From assembly GCF_900090305.1 (NCBI RefSeq), contig NZ_LT607751.1, positions 5,642,001-5,706,000 of the forward strand: 64,000 bases of DNA, read 5' to 3'. This stretch comes from Micromonospora siamensis. GTDB lineage: Bacteria; Actinomycetota; Actinomycetes; Mycobacteriales; Micromonosporaceae. The position numbers and the translations under genes are program-made. Shown here piece by piece: positions 37,361 to 45,394 of this stretch; the stretch's first letter is position 1; each line of letters begins with the position of its first letter. Under the pieces are notes generated by a model. That model did not search any database. It saw only the letters and a program-made list of their open reading frames with translations, and had not been told where the DNA came from.

Positions 37361-37762
37361 ATGGAGAGTGGCGAGGTGGGAACCAGGAGCGAGATCAGCG
37401 AGCTGCCCCCGGAGGCCGACCTGGCCCGGGCCGACTCGCTGGCCCGGGAGATCTTCTCGGACGTTGCGAACAAGTGGGCGTTCCTGATCATCGAGTTCCT
37501 CGGCCAGCGCACCATGCGCTTCAGCGAGCTACGTGACTCCGTCGGCGGCATCAGCCACAAGATGCTCACCCAGAACCTGCGGATGCTCGAACGCAACGGC
37601 CTGGTCGAGCGGACGGTCCACCCGACCGTCCCGCCGCGCGTCGAGTACACCCTGACCGAGGCGGGTGACGCCCTGCGCGGGGTGGTCGACGGGATGTGCG
37701 GGTGGACCCAGCGCTACCTGGGCCTCATCGAGGCTTCCCGTAGGCGCTTCGGGCCCGGCTAG
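37361..37762 (+). CDS. HxlR-family transcriptional regulator
   Basis: 133 residues from ATG 37361 (AGGGA at 5 nt; GTG 37346 and GTG 37376 also in frame). Core is the HxlR winged helix: NKWAFLIIEFLGQRTMRFSE, SHKMLTQNLRMLERNGLVER and the wing VPPRVEYTLTEAG. The usual N-terminal Cys of redox/aldehyde-sensing HxlR members is absent, so the signal is not a thiol switch of that type. The last 4 bases overlap the converging ridA stop, and a perfect palindrome lies in the ridA promoter, so RidA is the most likely target. Confidence 0.88.
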   Translation: MESGEVGTRSEISELPPEADLARADSLAREIFSDVANKWAFLIIEFLGQRTMRFSELRDSVGGISHKMLTQNLRMLERNGLVERTVHPTVPPRVEYTLTEAGDALRGVVDGMCGWTQRYLGLIEASRRRFGPG

Positions 37763-38166
37763 TCGAGGACGGCGGTCGCCTCGACCTCGACCAGGTGCTC
37801 CGGCACGTCCAGCGCCGCGATGCCGAACAGCGACGCCGGTGCGGCCGGCGTGACGCCGAGCTTCTTGCCCGCCCGGGCGATCCCGTCCAGCAGCGCGGGC
37901 ATCTGCTCCGGCTGCCAGTCGACCACGTGCACGGTCAGCTTCACCACGTCGTCGAAGGTCGCCCCGACCCCGGCGAGCGCCGTGGCGACGTTGAGATAGC
38001 AGCGCTCGACCTGCGCGGCGAGGTCCCCCTCGCCGACCGTCGTCCCGTCGGCCCCCCAGGCGACCTGCCCGGCCACGTGCACGATCCGCGAGCCGGTCGC
38101 CACCGACACCTGCCGGTAGACGTCGATCTCCGGCAGCCCGCTCGGGTTCACCAGCGTTACGGCCAT
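37759..38166 (-). CDS. ridA: RidA/YjgF-family enamine/imine deaminase
   Basis: 135 residues, slightly longer than E. coli RidA (128). The family hydrolyses reactive enamines and imines made by PLP enzymes. Seen: N-terminal beta-strand region, GQVAWGADGTTVGEGDLAAQ, and C-terminal PASLFGIAALDVPEHLVEVE. The RidA-defining Arg (Arg105 in R-x-C-V/V-x-V) is not present here (Ser-Leu-Phe-Gly), so this may be a RidN-type or Rid4-7 member rather than a true RidA. The gene converges on the HxlR regulator with 4 bp overlap. Confidence 0.85.
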   Translation of the reverse strand: MAVTLVNPSGLPEIDVYRQVSVATGSRIVHVAGQVAWGADGTTVGEGDLAAQVERCYLNVATALAGVGATFDDVVKLTVHVVDWQPEQMPALLDGIARAGKKLGVTPAAPASLFGIAALDVPEHLVEVEATAVLD

Positions 38167-38190
38167 GATGGCCCTCCTTCGCTCTCCTTG

Positions 38191-38205
38191 GGTTACTCAG
38201 TAACC
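38191..38205. promoter_or_regulatory. Perfect palindrome in the ridA promoter, candidate HxlR operator
   Basis: GGTTACTCAGTAACC has 6 bp arms GGTTAC/GTAACC around TCA, 25 bp upstream of the ridA start. HxlR proteins bind short A/T-containing palindromes of this kind. Confidence 0.55.
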
Positions 38206-38286
38206 GTAAGAGACCGAAGCTGAGCTGGGAAGAAGGCACTTTTTTGAAACGGGGTCACCTCCGGGTGACCGTGCGGGCCGGCGTAC

Positions 38287-38325
38287 GACGAGGGGCCCCT
38301 CCGCGACACGGAGGGGCCCCTCGTC
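38287..38325 (-). terminator. Terminator after the isobutyryl-CoA mutase gene
   Basis: Perfect 16 bp stem (38287-38302 with 38310-38325), loop GCGACAC, directly after the mutase stop at 38332 on the minus strand. Confidence 0.88.
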
Positions 38326-38331
38326 AGACCG

Positions 38332-40020
38332 TCAGAAGCGGGCCGGCTCGCGGTAGACGCCCCACTCGGCGCGCAGCGCGTCGCAGATCTCGCCCAGGGT
38401 GGCCTCGGCGCGGACCGCGTCGAGCATGGCCGGGATCATGTTGCCGTCGGTCCGGCCGACCTCGACCATCCGGGTGATGGCGGCCTTGACGGCGGCGTCG
38501 TCCCGGGCGGTCTTGCGCTCGGCGAGCACCCGGCGCTGCTCCAGCTCCACCTCGTGCGAGATGCGCAGGATCTCCAGCTCCTTGGCGACCGTGCCGGTGT
38601 GGCAGTTGACCCCGACGATCCGCTTGTCGCCCTTTTCGAGGGCCTGCTGGTAGACGAAGGCCGACTCGGCGATGTGGCCGGTGAACCAGCCGTCCTCGAT
38701 GCCGCGCAGGATGCCGGAGGTCATCGGGCCGATCTGGTGCGGGCCCTCGCCGCCGAGCTGCCGGATCCGGGCGAAGATCTCCTCCGCCTCGGCCTCGATC
38801 TTGTCGGTGAGCGCCTCGACGTACCAGGAGCCGCCGAGCGGGTCGGCCACGTTGACCACCCCGGTCTCCTCCATCAGCACCTGCTGGGTACGCAGGGCGA
38901 TCTCGGCCGACTCGTCGGTGGGCAGCGCCAGGGTCTCGTCGAGGGCGTTGGTGTGCAGCGAGTTGGTGCCACCGAGCACCGCGGCGAGCGCCTCCACGGC
39001 CGTACGCACCACGTTGTTGACCGGCTGCTGGGCGGTCAGCGACACCCCGGCGGTCTGGGTGTGGAACTTCAGCCAGAGGGCCTTCTCGCTGGTGGCGCCG
39101 TACACGTCGCGCAGCCAGCGGGCCCAGATCCGGCGGGCGGCCCGGAACTTGGCGATCTCCTCGAAGAAGTCCACGTGCGAGTCGAAGAAGAAGCTCAGGC
39201 CCGGGGCGAAGACGTTCACGTCCAGCCCGCGCGACAGCCCCAGCTCGACGTAGCCGAACCCGTCGGCCAGGGTGTACGCCAGCTCCTGCGCGGCCGTCGC
39301 GCCGGCCTCCCGGATGTGGTAGCCGGAGACCGACAGCGGCTTGTAGCGCGGGATCTCGGCGGCGCAGTACTCCATCAGGTCGCCGATCAGGCGCAGGTGC
39401 GGCTCGGGGTCGAAGAGCCACTCCTTCTGCGCGATGTACTCCTTGAAGATGTCGGTCTGCAGCGTGCCGTCCAGCGTGGACAGATCGGCGCCCTGCCGCT
39501 CGGCGGCGACCAGGTACATGCAGAAGACCGGCACCGCGGGACCGGAGATGGTCATCGAGGTGGTCACGCCGGCCAGGTCGATGCCGTCGAAGAGCGCCTC
39601 CATGTCGGCGGCGGTGTCGATGGCGACGCCGCAGTGGCCGACCTCGCCGAGCGCCTGCGGGTCGTCGGAGTCGCGGCCCATCAGCGTCGGCATGTCGAAG
39701 GCGACCGAGAGGCCGCCGCCGCCGGCGCCGAGGATCATCTTGTAGCGCTCGTTGGTCTGCTGGGCGTTGCCGAACCCGGCGAACTGCCGGATGGTCCAGG
39801 TCCGCCCGCGGTAGCCGGTCGGGTGCAGACCCCGGGTGTACGGGTATTCGCCCGGCCACCCGATCCGCTCGAACCCGGGATACCCGGTGCCCTCGGGCGG
39901 CCCGTAGACCGGGTCCACGGTCATCCCGGACAGCGTGGTGAAGTCCGCGTCCCGCTTGCGCGCGGCGTCGTAGCGGGCCTGCCAGCGTGCCCGTCCGGCG
40001 GCGATCTCGTCGGCGTCCAT
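38332..40020 (-). CDS. icmA: Isobutyryl-CoA mutase large subunit
   Basis: 562 residues (Streptomyces IcmA 566). B12-dependent radical enzyme that interconverts isobutyryl-CoA and n-butyryl-CoA, linking valine breakdown to butyryl/ethylmalonyl-CoA. It lacks the C-terminal B12 domain of methylmalonyl-CoA mutase, so needs a separate small subunit (IcmB), which is not in the window. Two substrate-pocket residues match IcmA, Phe80 (TIRQFAGF; Tyr in methylmalonyl-CoA mutase) and Gln198 (IAQKEW; Arg in methylmalonyl-CoA mutase). Catalytic His region is intact ([15 protein letters not shown]). A distinct locus is the one-piece ethylmalonyl-CoA mutase at 59311. Confidence 0.93.
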   Translation of the reverse strand: MDADEIAAGRARWQARYDAARKRDADFTTLSGMTVDPVYGPPEGTGYPGFERIGWPGEYPYTRGLHPTGYRGRTWTIRQFAGFGNAQQTNERYKMILGAGGGGLSVAFDMPTLMGRDSDDPQALGEVGHCGVAIDTAADMEALFDGIDLAGVTTSMTISGPAVPVFCMYLVAAERQGADLSTLDGTLQTDIFKEYIAQKEWLFDPEPHLRLIGDLMEYCAAEIPRYKPLSVSGYHIREAGATAAQELAYTLADGFGYVELGLSRGLDVNVFAPGLSFFFDSHVDFFEEIAKFRAARRIWARWLRDVYGATSEKALWLKFHTQTAGVSLTAQQPVNNVVRTAVEALAAVLGGTNSLHTNALDETLALPTDESAEIALRTQQVLMEETGVVNVADPLGGSWYVEALTDKIEAEAEEIFARIRQLGGEGPHQIGPMTSGILRGIEDGWFTGHIAESAFVYQQALEKGDKRIVGVNCHTGTVAKELEILRISHEVELEQRRVLAERKTARDDAAVKAAITRMVEVGRTDGNMIPAMLDAVRAEATLGEICDALRAEWGVYREPARF

Positions 40021-40073
40021 CCGCGGAGCTCCTCCTCGAGTCCTCGACTGAGAACCGAGTGTAGAACGGATGC

Positions 40074-40088
40074 CTGAACGATCGCTAA
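40074..40088. promoter_or_regulatory. Possible TetR-type site upstream of icmA
   Basis: TGAACGATCGCTAAG contains a TGAACGATCG core that resembles acyl-CoA-linked TetR operators (TGACCGANCGNTCGGTCA type) and the sequence at 42887. The match is partial. Confidence 0.35.
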
Positions 40089-40117
40089 GTCGACTCGTAC
40101 CGGCCGGTAACCGCCGG

Positions 40118-40528
40118 TCAGGCCGACGGCACCACCGGACCGCCCAGGGCCACGTCGTCCACCCGGATGTTGATCTCGTCGACCCGCAGCCCGTACGCCT
40201 CGACCGCCGCCGTCACCGCCGAGCGCACCCCGTCGGTCACCTCGGGCACCGGCCGGCCGTCGGAGATCACGATGGTCAGGTTGACCACCGCGGCCCCGTC
40301 CTGCACGTGCGCCGAGCAGCCCCGCCGCGCGTCACCGACCTGGTCCAGCCCGACCCTGTCGAGCACCGCGTTGAAGAACCGGGCCACGTCCCCGCCCAGC
40401 TCCGCAACCCCGGGCACCGACTTCGCGGCGGCCACCGCGATCTTCTCGACCACCTCGTCGGAGACCTGCGTCGTACCGCCCGCCACCGCGTTCGGCAGCA
40501 CCGACAGCTCCTGCGTCTCGTCAGCCAT
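40118..40528 (-). CDS. Asp23/Gls24 family envelope stress response protein
   Basis: 136 residues from ATG 40528 (GGGGAG at 5 nt). The Asp23/Gls24 core is clear: VSDEVVEKIAVAAAKSVPGV near the start, ARRGCSAHVQDGAAVVNLTI and VRSAVTAAVEAYGLRVDEINI. Family members are cell-envelope associated and stress linked in firmicutes; roles in actinobacteria are poorly known. It is 73 bp from the meaB stop on the same strand and 97 bp before icmA, so it is part of the B12-mutase cluster. The long frame upstream is antisense noise. Confidence 0.88.
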   Translation of the reverse strand: MADETQELSVLPNAVAGGTTQVSDEVVEKIAVAAAKSVPGVAELGGDVARFFNAVLDRVGLDQVGDARRGCSAHVQDGAAVVNLTIVISDGRPVPEVTDGVRSAVTAAVEAYGLRVDEINIRVDDVALGGPVVPSA

Positions 40529-40601
40529 CCGCTCCCCACAACCTCGCACCGCCCCACGGATCCCCGTGAGGCGGTGCGAGCGTACTAGGTGGACGGCCGG
40601 T

Positions 40602-41606
40602 TCAGGAGCCCAACTGGGCCAGCAGCTCGTCCGCGGCGGCGTACGGGTCGATCGCGCCCTCGGCCACCTTCGCCGCGAGCGTCGCGAGCTCCGTACCGTC
40701 GCGCAGCGAACCGATCCGGGCGCGCAGCGCGCCCAGCGCGATCGCCTCGATCTCGGCGGCGGCCCGCGCCTCCCGGCGGCGGCGCAGCTCGCCGTGCTTC
40801 TCCAGCCAGCCGCGGTGCTTGTCGATCGCGGCGGCGATGTCGTCGATGCCCTCGCCGCGGGCGGCGATCGAGCGGACCACCTGCGGCCGCCAGTCACCGG
40901 GGCCGCGCTCACCGAGGGCGATCATGCCCTGGATGTCGCGGACGGTGGCGTCGGCGCCGTCCCGGTCGGCCTTGTTGACCACGAAGACGTCGGCGATCTC
41001 CAGGATGCCGGCCTTGACCGCCTGGATGGCGTCGCCCATGCCCGGGGCGAGCAGCACCAGGGTGGTGTCGGCCAGGGAGGCGACCTCCACCTCGGCCTGC
41101 CCGACGCCGACGGTCTCCACCAGCACCACGTCGCAGCCGGCGCCCTCCAGCACCCGGACCGCCTGCGGGGTGGCCGCCGAGAGGCCGCCGAGGTGCCCGC
41201 GGCTGGACATCGAGCGGATGTAGACGCCCGGGTCGGTGGCGTGGTCCTGCATCCGGACCCGGTCACCGAGGATCGCCCCGCCGGTGAACGGGCTGGACGG
41301 GTCGATGGCGAGCACCCCGACCCGGTGGCCGCGCGCCCGCAGCGCCCGGACCAGCTCGTTGGTGGTGGTCGACTTGCCCACCCCGGGCGAGCCGGTCAGA
41401 CCGACCACCTGGGCCTGCCCGGCGTAGGGCGCGAGGGCCGCCGCGACCTGCGGCAGCACCTCGTCGCCGGACTCGACCAGGGTGATCAGCCGGGCCACCG
41501 CGCGGGGGTCACCCGCGCGGGCCCGCTCCACCAGCATCGGTACGTCCCGACTGCGGCGCACCGGTCCGGTGGCCGCGGCCGGGGCGTTCTCGACGGTCTC
41601 GCTCAC
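40602..41606 (-). CDS. meaB: MeaB, GTPase chaperone of acyl-CoA mutases
   Basis: 334 residues from GTG 41606 (AGGGGAC upstream). G3E-family GTPase that loads and protects B12 mutases (methylmalonyl-, isobutyryl- or ethylmalonyl-CoA). Seen: Walker A GSPGVGKST at 72-80, switch region with IDPSSPFTGGAILGDRVRMQ, VETVGVGQAEV and the guanine-specificity NKAD. MeaB-type C-terminal dimerisation helices are present (ELRRRREARAAAEIEAIALG). It lies 46 bp downstream of the thiolase gene and near icmA, so IcmA and/or the ethylmalonyl-CoA mutase are the probable clients. Confidence 0.94.
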   Translation of the reverse strand: MSETVENAPAAATGPVRRSRDVPMLVERARAGDPRAVARLITLVESGDEVLPQVAAALAPYAGQAQVVGLTGSPGVGKSTTTNELVRALRARGHRVGVLAIDPSSPFTGGAILGDRVRMQDHATDPGVYIRSMSSRGHLGGLSAATPQAVRVLEGAGCDVVLVETVGVGQAEVEVASLADTTLVLLAPGMGDAIQAVKAGILEIADVFVVNKADRDGADATVRDIQGMIALGERGPGDWRPQVVRSIAARGEGIDDIAAAIDKHRGWLEKHGELRRRREARAAAEIEAIALGALRARIGSLRDGTELATLAAKVAEGAIDPYAAADELLAQLGS

Positions 41607-41652
41607 TGGTCTTGTCCCCTGTTCCGCTCGCGGGTCACGCTGGACCACGCGC

Positions 41653-42852
41653 TCACTGCTGGGCGTCGGCACCCGTCGGCACGTGGATGATCAGCGCGTC
41701 GCCCTGCCCACCGCCGCCGCAGAGCGCCGCCGCGCCGGTGCCGCCGCCGCGCCGCTTCAGCTCCAGCGCCAGGGTCAGCACCAGCCGGGCGCCGGACATG
41801 CCGATCGGGTGGCCGAGGGCGATCGCCCCACCGTTGACGTTGACCTTGTCGAGGCTCACCCCGAGGTCGCGCGCCGACTGGATGCCCACCTGGGCGAACG
41901 CCTCGTTGATCTCGATCAGGTCGAGGTCGCCGACGCTCAGGCCGCCCTTCTTCAGGGCGTGGTTGATCGCGTTGGACGGCTGCGAGTGCAGGGAGTTGTC
42001 CGGGCCGGCCACGTTGCCGTGCGCGCCGATCTCGGCCAGCCAGGTCAGCCCCAGCTCCTTGGCCTTGGCCTTGCTCATCACGACCACCGCGGCGGCGCCG
42101 TCGGAGATCGGCGAGGAGCTGCCGGCGGTGATCGTGCCGTCCTTGGCGAAGGCGGGGCGCAGCTTGGCCAGCGACTCGGCGGTGGTGTCCGGGCGGATGC
42201 CCTCGTCCTCGCTGATCACCAGCGGGTCGCCCTTGCGCTGCGGGATGATCACCGGGGTGATCTCGTCGGCGAAGTGGCCGTTCTTCTGGGCGGCGGCGGC
42301 GCGCTGGTGACTGGCGGCGGCGAAGGTGTCCTGCTCCTCGCGGCTGATGCCGCGCTTCGCCCCGTGCCGCTCGGTGGACTCACCCATCGAGCAGCAGTCC
42401 CAGGCGTCGCTGAGGCCGTCGTGGGCCATGTGGTCCTTGATCGTGACGTCGCCGTACTTGTAGCCGGTGCGCTGGCCCAGCAGCAGGTGCGGGGCGTTGG
42501 TCATCGACTCCATGCCGCCGGCCACCACGATGTCGAACTCGCCGGCCCGGATGAGCTGGTCGGCCAGGGCGATCGCGTCCAGGCCGGATAGGCAGACCTT
42601 GTTGATGGTCAGCGCCGGGGTGGACATCGGGATGCCGGCCTCTACCGCCGCCTGGCGGGCCGGGATCTGGCCGGTGCCGGCCTGGAGCACCTGCCCCATG
42701 ATCACGTACTGCACCTGCTCGGGTGCGACGCCGGCGCGCTCCAGCGCGGCCTTGATCGCCACCCCGCCGAGCTTCGTCGCCGGGAGGTCCTTGAGGTTGC
42801 CGAGCAGCCGACCCATCGGGGTACGCGCGCCGCTGACGATCACCGAAGCCAT
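41653..42852 (-). CDS. atoB: Acetyl-CoA acetyltransferase (thiolase)
   Basis: 399 residues, typical for biosynthetic thiolase II. Condenses two acetyl-CoA to acetoacetyl-CoA, first step of the ethylmalonyl-CoA pathway. Catalytic residues visible: Cys near 87 ([12 protein letters not shown]), [21 protein letters not shown] (His) and CGGGGQGDA (second Cys). First gene of the leftward cluster thiolase-meaB-Gls24-icmA, divergent from the epimerase gene; the 62 bp gap holds a candidate operator. Confidence 0.93.
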   Translation of the reverse strand: MASVIVSGARTPMGRLLGNLKDLPATKLGGVAIKAALERAGVAPEQVQYVIMGQVLQAGTGQIPARQAAVEAGIPMSTPALTINKVCLSGLDAIALADQLIRAGEFDIVVAGGMESMTNAPHLLLGQRTGYKYGDVTIKDHMAHDGLSDAWDCCSMGESTERHGAKRGISREEQDTFAAASHQRAAAAQKNGHFADEITPVIIPQRKGDPLVISEDEGIRPDTTAESLAKLRPAFAKDGTITAGSSSPISDGAAAVVVMSKAKAKELGLTWLAEIGAHGNVAGPDNSLHSQPSNAINHALKKGGLSVGDLDLIEINEAFAQVGIQSARDLGVSLDKVNVNGGAIALGHPIGMSGARLVLTLALELKRRGGGTGAAALCGGGGQGDALIIHVPTGADAQQ

Positions 42853-42886
42853 GCCTGCCTCCGAGGGGGGTGCCGACCTGTACGCC

Positions 42887-42904
42887 TTAACGATTGTTCG
42901 GTCA
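42887..42904. promoter_or_regulatory. Candidate TetR operator between thiolase and epimerase genes
   Basis: TTAACGATTGTTCGGTCA, read on the other strand as TGACCGAACAATCGTTAA, is close to the palindromic operators of acyl-CoA-responsive TetR regulators (FadR/PaaR-like). It lies in the divergent promoter region, so could control both genes. Confidence 0.5.
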
Positions 42905-42914
42905 GACTAGCGCC

Positions 42915-43388
42915 ATGGCTGAGAACTCCCCCGTCGAGCCCGCTGCCGACTATGTCACAGACATCGGCCTGCGCCGCATCGACCACGTCGGGGTCGCGGT
43001 GGCCGACCTGGACGCCGCGATCGACTTCTACCAGCGCACCTTCGGCATGCGCTGCGTGCACACCGAGACCAACACCGAGCAGGGCGTACGCGAGGCGATG
43101 CTGGCGGTCGGGCCGACCGCCGAGGGCGGCTGCGTGCAGCTGCTCGCCCCGCTGACCCCGGAGTCGACCATCGCGAAGTTCCTCGACCGCAACGGTCCCG
43201 GGGTGCAGCAGGTGGCGTACACGGTGGCCGACATCGACGCGGCCTGCGCGGCGCTGCGCGAACGCGGTGTCCGGCTGCTCTACCCGGAGCCGAAGCGGGG
43301 CACCGCCGACTCGCGGATCAACTTCGTCCACCCCAAGGACGCCGGCGGCGTGCTGGTCGAGCTGGTCGAGCCGGCCGCCGGCCACTGA
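42915..43388 (+). CDS. mce: Methylmalonyl-CoA epimerase
   Basis: 157 residues from ATG 42915. Interconverts (2S)- and (2R)-methylmalonyl-CoA (and probably ethylmalonyl-CoA). VOC fold with two beta-alpha-beta-beta-beta repeats; metal ligands are expected in IDHVGVAVADLD (His), VQLLAP/QQVAYTVADID (second module), and VLVELVEP (Glu near the end). It follows the thiolase promoter and ends before ccr on the same strand with a hairpin in between. Confidence 0.93.
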   Translation: MAENSPVEPAADYVTDIGLRRIDHVGVAVADLDAAIDFYQRTFGMRCVHTETNTEQGVREAMLAVGPTAEGGCVQLLAPLTPESTIAKFLDRNGPGVQQVAYTVADIDAACAALRERGVRLLYPEPKRGTADSRINFVHPKDAGGVLVELVEPAAGH

Positions 43389-43395
43389 CCGGACC

Positions 43396-43428
43396 GGGAG
43401 CCGGGTCGCTCCGGGCGGCCCGGCTCCC
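43396..43428 (+). terminator. Terminator after mce
   Basis: 12 bp stem GGGAGCCGGGTC (43396-43407) with GGCCCGGCTCCC (43417-43428), one G-T pair, 9 nt loop, seven bases after the mce stop. Confidence 0.75.
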
Positions 43429-43579
43429 GCGACGGCGGCCCGGGGGTTCGACGCCGCGGAGCCGCGCGCGGCCGTTCCCAGGAAGCGGGAACGCGTGCGG
43501 CGGTGCGCGGTTCCGCGTTCCCACGGACACCTCCACGCATTGGTCGATGCAGTTTTTCACAGAGGGCTTCCGGCCCTAG

Positions 43580-43593
43580 CTACCGTTCAGTAA
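43580..43593. promoter_or_regulatory. Candidate operator upstream of ccr, shared with ecm
   Basis: CTACCGTTCAGTAA, 128 bp before the ccr start. Thirteen of its bases (TACCGTTCAGTAA) recur at 61333-61345 just before ecm. The arms are TTAC-(C/T)-G / C-(A/G)-GTAA, a typical TetR-like half-site pair. Confidence 0.55.
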
Positions 43594-43721
43594 CGTCCGG
43601 CCCCACCGGAGCGTGCCCGGCGCCGGATGTGTCGTTCGCCGACATGGCGGCGGGTGACGACCGGCGCCGACGATGGCAGCACCCTGCCCCCGGTGTGGGT
43701 GCGGACGAACGGGAGGGCACC

Positions 43722-45077
43722 GTGCAGGACATCCTCGAAGCGATCATGGCCGCGGAGGGCTCCGCGCAGCCGGAGCGGGAACTCGCCGGCCTGGCCGGCC
43801 TGCCGGTACCGGAGAGCTACCGGGGCGTGGTGGTCCGCGCCGAGGACACCCGGATGTTCGACGGGATGGCCACCCGGGACAAGGACCCGCGCAAGGCGCT
43901 GCACGTGCAGGAGGTGCCGACGCCCGAGCTCGCGCCGGGCGAGGCGCTGGTGGCCGTGATGGCCAGCGCCATCAACTACAACACGGTGTGGACCAGCATC
44001 TTCGAGCCGCTGCCCACCTTCAAGTTCCTCCAGCGCTACGGCCGGCTCTCCGAGCTGACCCGGCGGCACGACCTGCCGTACCACGTGGTCGGTTCGGACG
44101 CGGCCGGCGTGGTGCTGCGCACCGGCCCCGGGGTGACCCGGTGGAAGGCCGGCGACGAGGTGGTCGCGCACTGCCTGTCGGTGGAGCTGGAGGACGCCGC
44201 CGGCCACGACGACACGATGCTCGACCCGCAGCAGCGGATCTGGGGCTTCGAGACGAACTTCGGCGGCCTCGCCGAGCTGTGCGTGGTCAAGGCCAACCAG
44301 CTGATGCCCAAGCCGCGCCACCTGAGCTGGGAGGAGGCGGCGAGCCCCGGGCTGGTCAACTCCACGGCGTACCGGCAGCTGGTGTCGCACCACGGCGCGA
44401 ACATGAAGCAGGGCGACGTGGTGCTGATCTGGGGCGCCTCCGGCGGCCTGGGCGGCTACGCCACCCAGATGGCGCTCAACGGCGGGGCGATCCCGGTCTG
44501 CGTGGTCTCCTCCCCGGAGAAGGCCGAGCTGTGCCGGAAGATGGGCGCCGAGCTGGTGATCGACCGCAGCGCCGAGGGCTTCCGGTTCTGGAAGGACGAG
44601 CAGACGCAGGACCAGGACGAGTGGCGCCGCTTCGGCGAGCGGATCCGGGAGCTGACCGGCGGCGAGGACCCGGACATCGTCTTCGAGCACCCGGGGCGGG
44701 AGACCTTCGGCGCGAGCGTCTACGTCGCCAAGAAGGGCGGCACCATCGTCACCTGCGCCTCGACCAGCGGCTTCCTGCACCAGTACGACAACCGCTACCT
44801 GTGGATGCACCTGAAGCGGATCGTCGGCAGCCACTTCGCCAACTACCACGAGGCGTGGCAGGCCAACCGGCTGGTGGCGCTCGGCCAGATCCACCCGACG
44901 GTGTCGAAGACGTACGCGCTGGAGCAGACCGGCCAGGCAGCGTACGAGGTGCACCGCAACGCGCACCAGGGCAAGGTCGGGGTGCGCTGCCTGGCGCCGG
45001 AGGACGGGCTCGGCGTGCGTGACCCGCAGCTGCGGGCCCGGCACGAGACGGCGATCAACCGGTTCCGGGGTCACTGA
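43722..45077 (+). CDS. ccr: Crotonyl-CoA carboxylase/reductase
   Basis: Reductively carboxylates crotonyl-CoA with NADPH and CO2 to (2S)-ethylmalonyl-CoA, the key step of the ethylmalonyl-CoA pathway and the source of ethylmalonyl extender units. 451 residues (known CCRs about 445-450) from GTG 43722 with GGGAGG at 5 nt; ATG 43645 would add 26 residues that look unrelated to the family. MDR fold: NADPH-binding GASGGLGGYATQMAL, CO2-pocket residues expected in ASAINYNTV (Asn), WGFETNFGGL (Phe-Glu) and GFLHQYDNRYLW (His). A clear terminator follows. Confidence 0.95.
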   Translation: MQDILEAIMAAEGSAQPERELAGLAGLPVPESYRGVVVRAEDTRMFDGMATRDKDPRKALHVQEVPTPELAPGEALVAVMASAINYNTVWTSIFEPLPTFKFLQRYGRLSELTRRHDLPYHVVGSDAAGVVLRTGPGVTRWKAGDEVVAHCLSVELEDAAGHDDTMLDPQQRIWGFETNFGGLAELCVVKANQLMPKPRHLSWEEAASPGLVNSTAYRQLVSHHGANMKQGDVVLIWGASGGLGGYATQMALNGGAIPVCVVSSPEKAELCRKMGAELVIDRSAEGFRFWKDEQTQDQDEWRRFGERIRELTGGEDPDIVFEHPGRETFGASVYVAKKGGTIVTCASTSGFLHQYDNRYLWMHLKRIVGSHFANYHEAWQANRLVALGQIHPTVSKTYALEQTGQAAYEVHRNAHQGKVGVRCLAPEDGLGVRDPQLRARHETAINRFRGH

Positions 45078-45394
45078 TCCCCCGTCGGGGTGCCCGGGGG
45101 TGGTCCCTCCGGCTGATGCCGGGTTGACCATTGCGGCGAGCCGGGCATTGCCTTTCGGTTCGCCGGGACGGGAATCCCATTTGCTCGATACCGGTACGGC
45201 TCGACAAAGGGCCGCGGGCCACGTCCCGCGGCCCTTTTCGCGCTCACTCTGCGTGTCGTCCGTCCCGCCCGGGAGCTGCCAAGATCGCCGTTTGGTCCGG
45301 TGTCCCGGGCCGGCGAAGTTGACCATGTAATGAGGACAGGAAAGCTCCGGACCGCTCTTGCGAAGGCCCCTGGGGCGTCTGCCAGTATGTCCCA
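45078..45394. other. Intergenic region between ccr and the coiled-coil gene
   Basis: 317 bp with no supported gene. It holds the ccr terminator (45206-45240). The remainder (about 45241-45394) should contain the promoter of the coiled-coil gene; no clear operator was seen. Confidence 0.6.
45206..45240 (+). terminator. Terminator of ccr
   Basis: 13 bp perfect stem AAAGGGCCGCGGG (45206-45218) with CCCGCGGCCCTTT (45225-45237), 6 nt loop, followed by T, a canonical intrinsic terminator. Confidence 0.9.

Larger units (their letters stand above)
43389..43721. other. Intergenic region upstream of ccr
   Basis: 333 bp without a supported gene. It contains the epimerase terminator (43396-43428) and the near-palindrome at 43580-43593 shared with the ecm promoter. 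An ATG at 43645 in the ccr frame is a less likely start. Confidence 0.6.
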
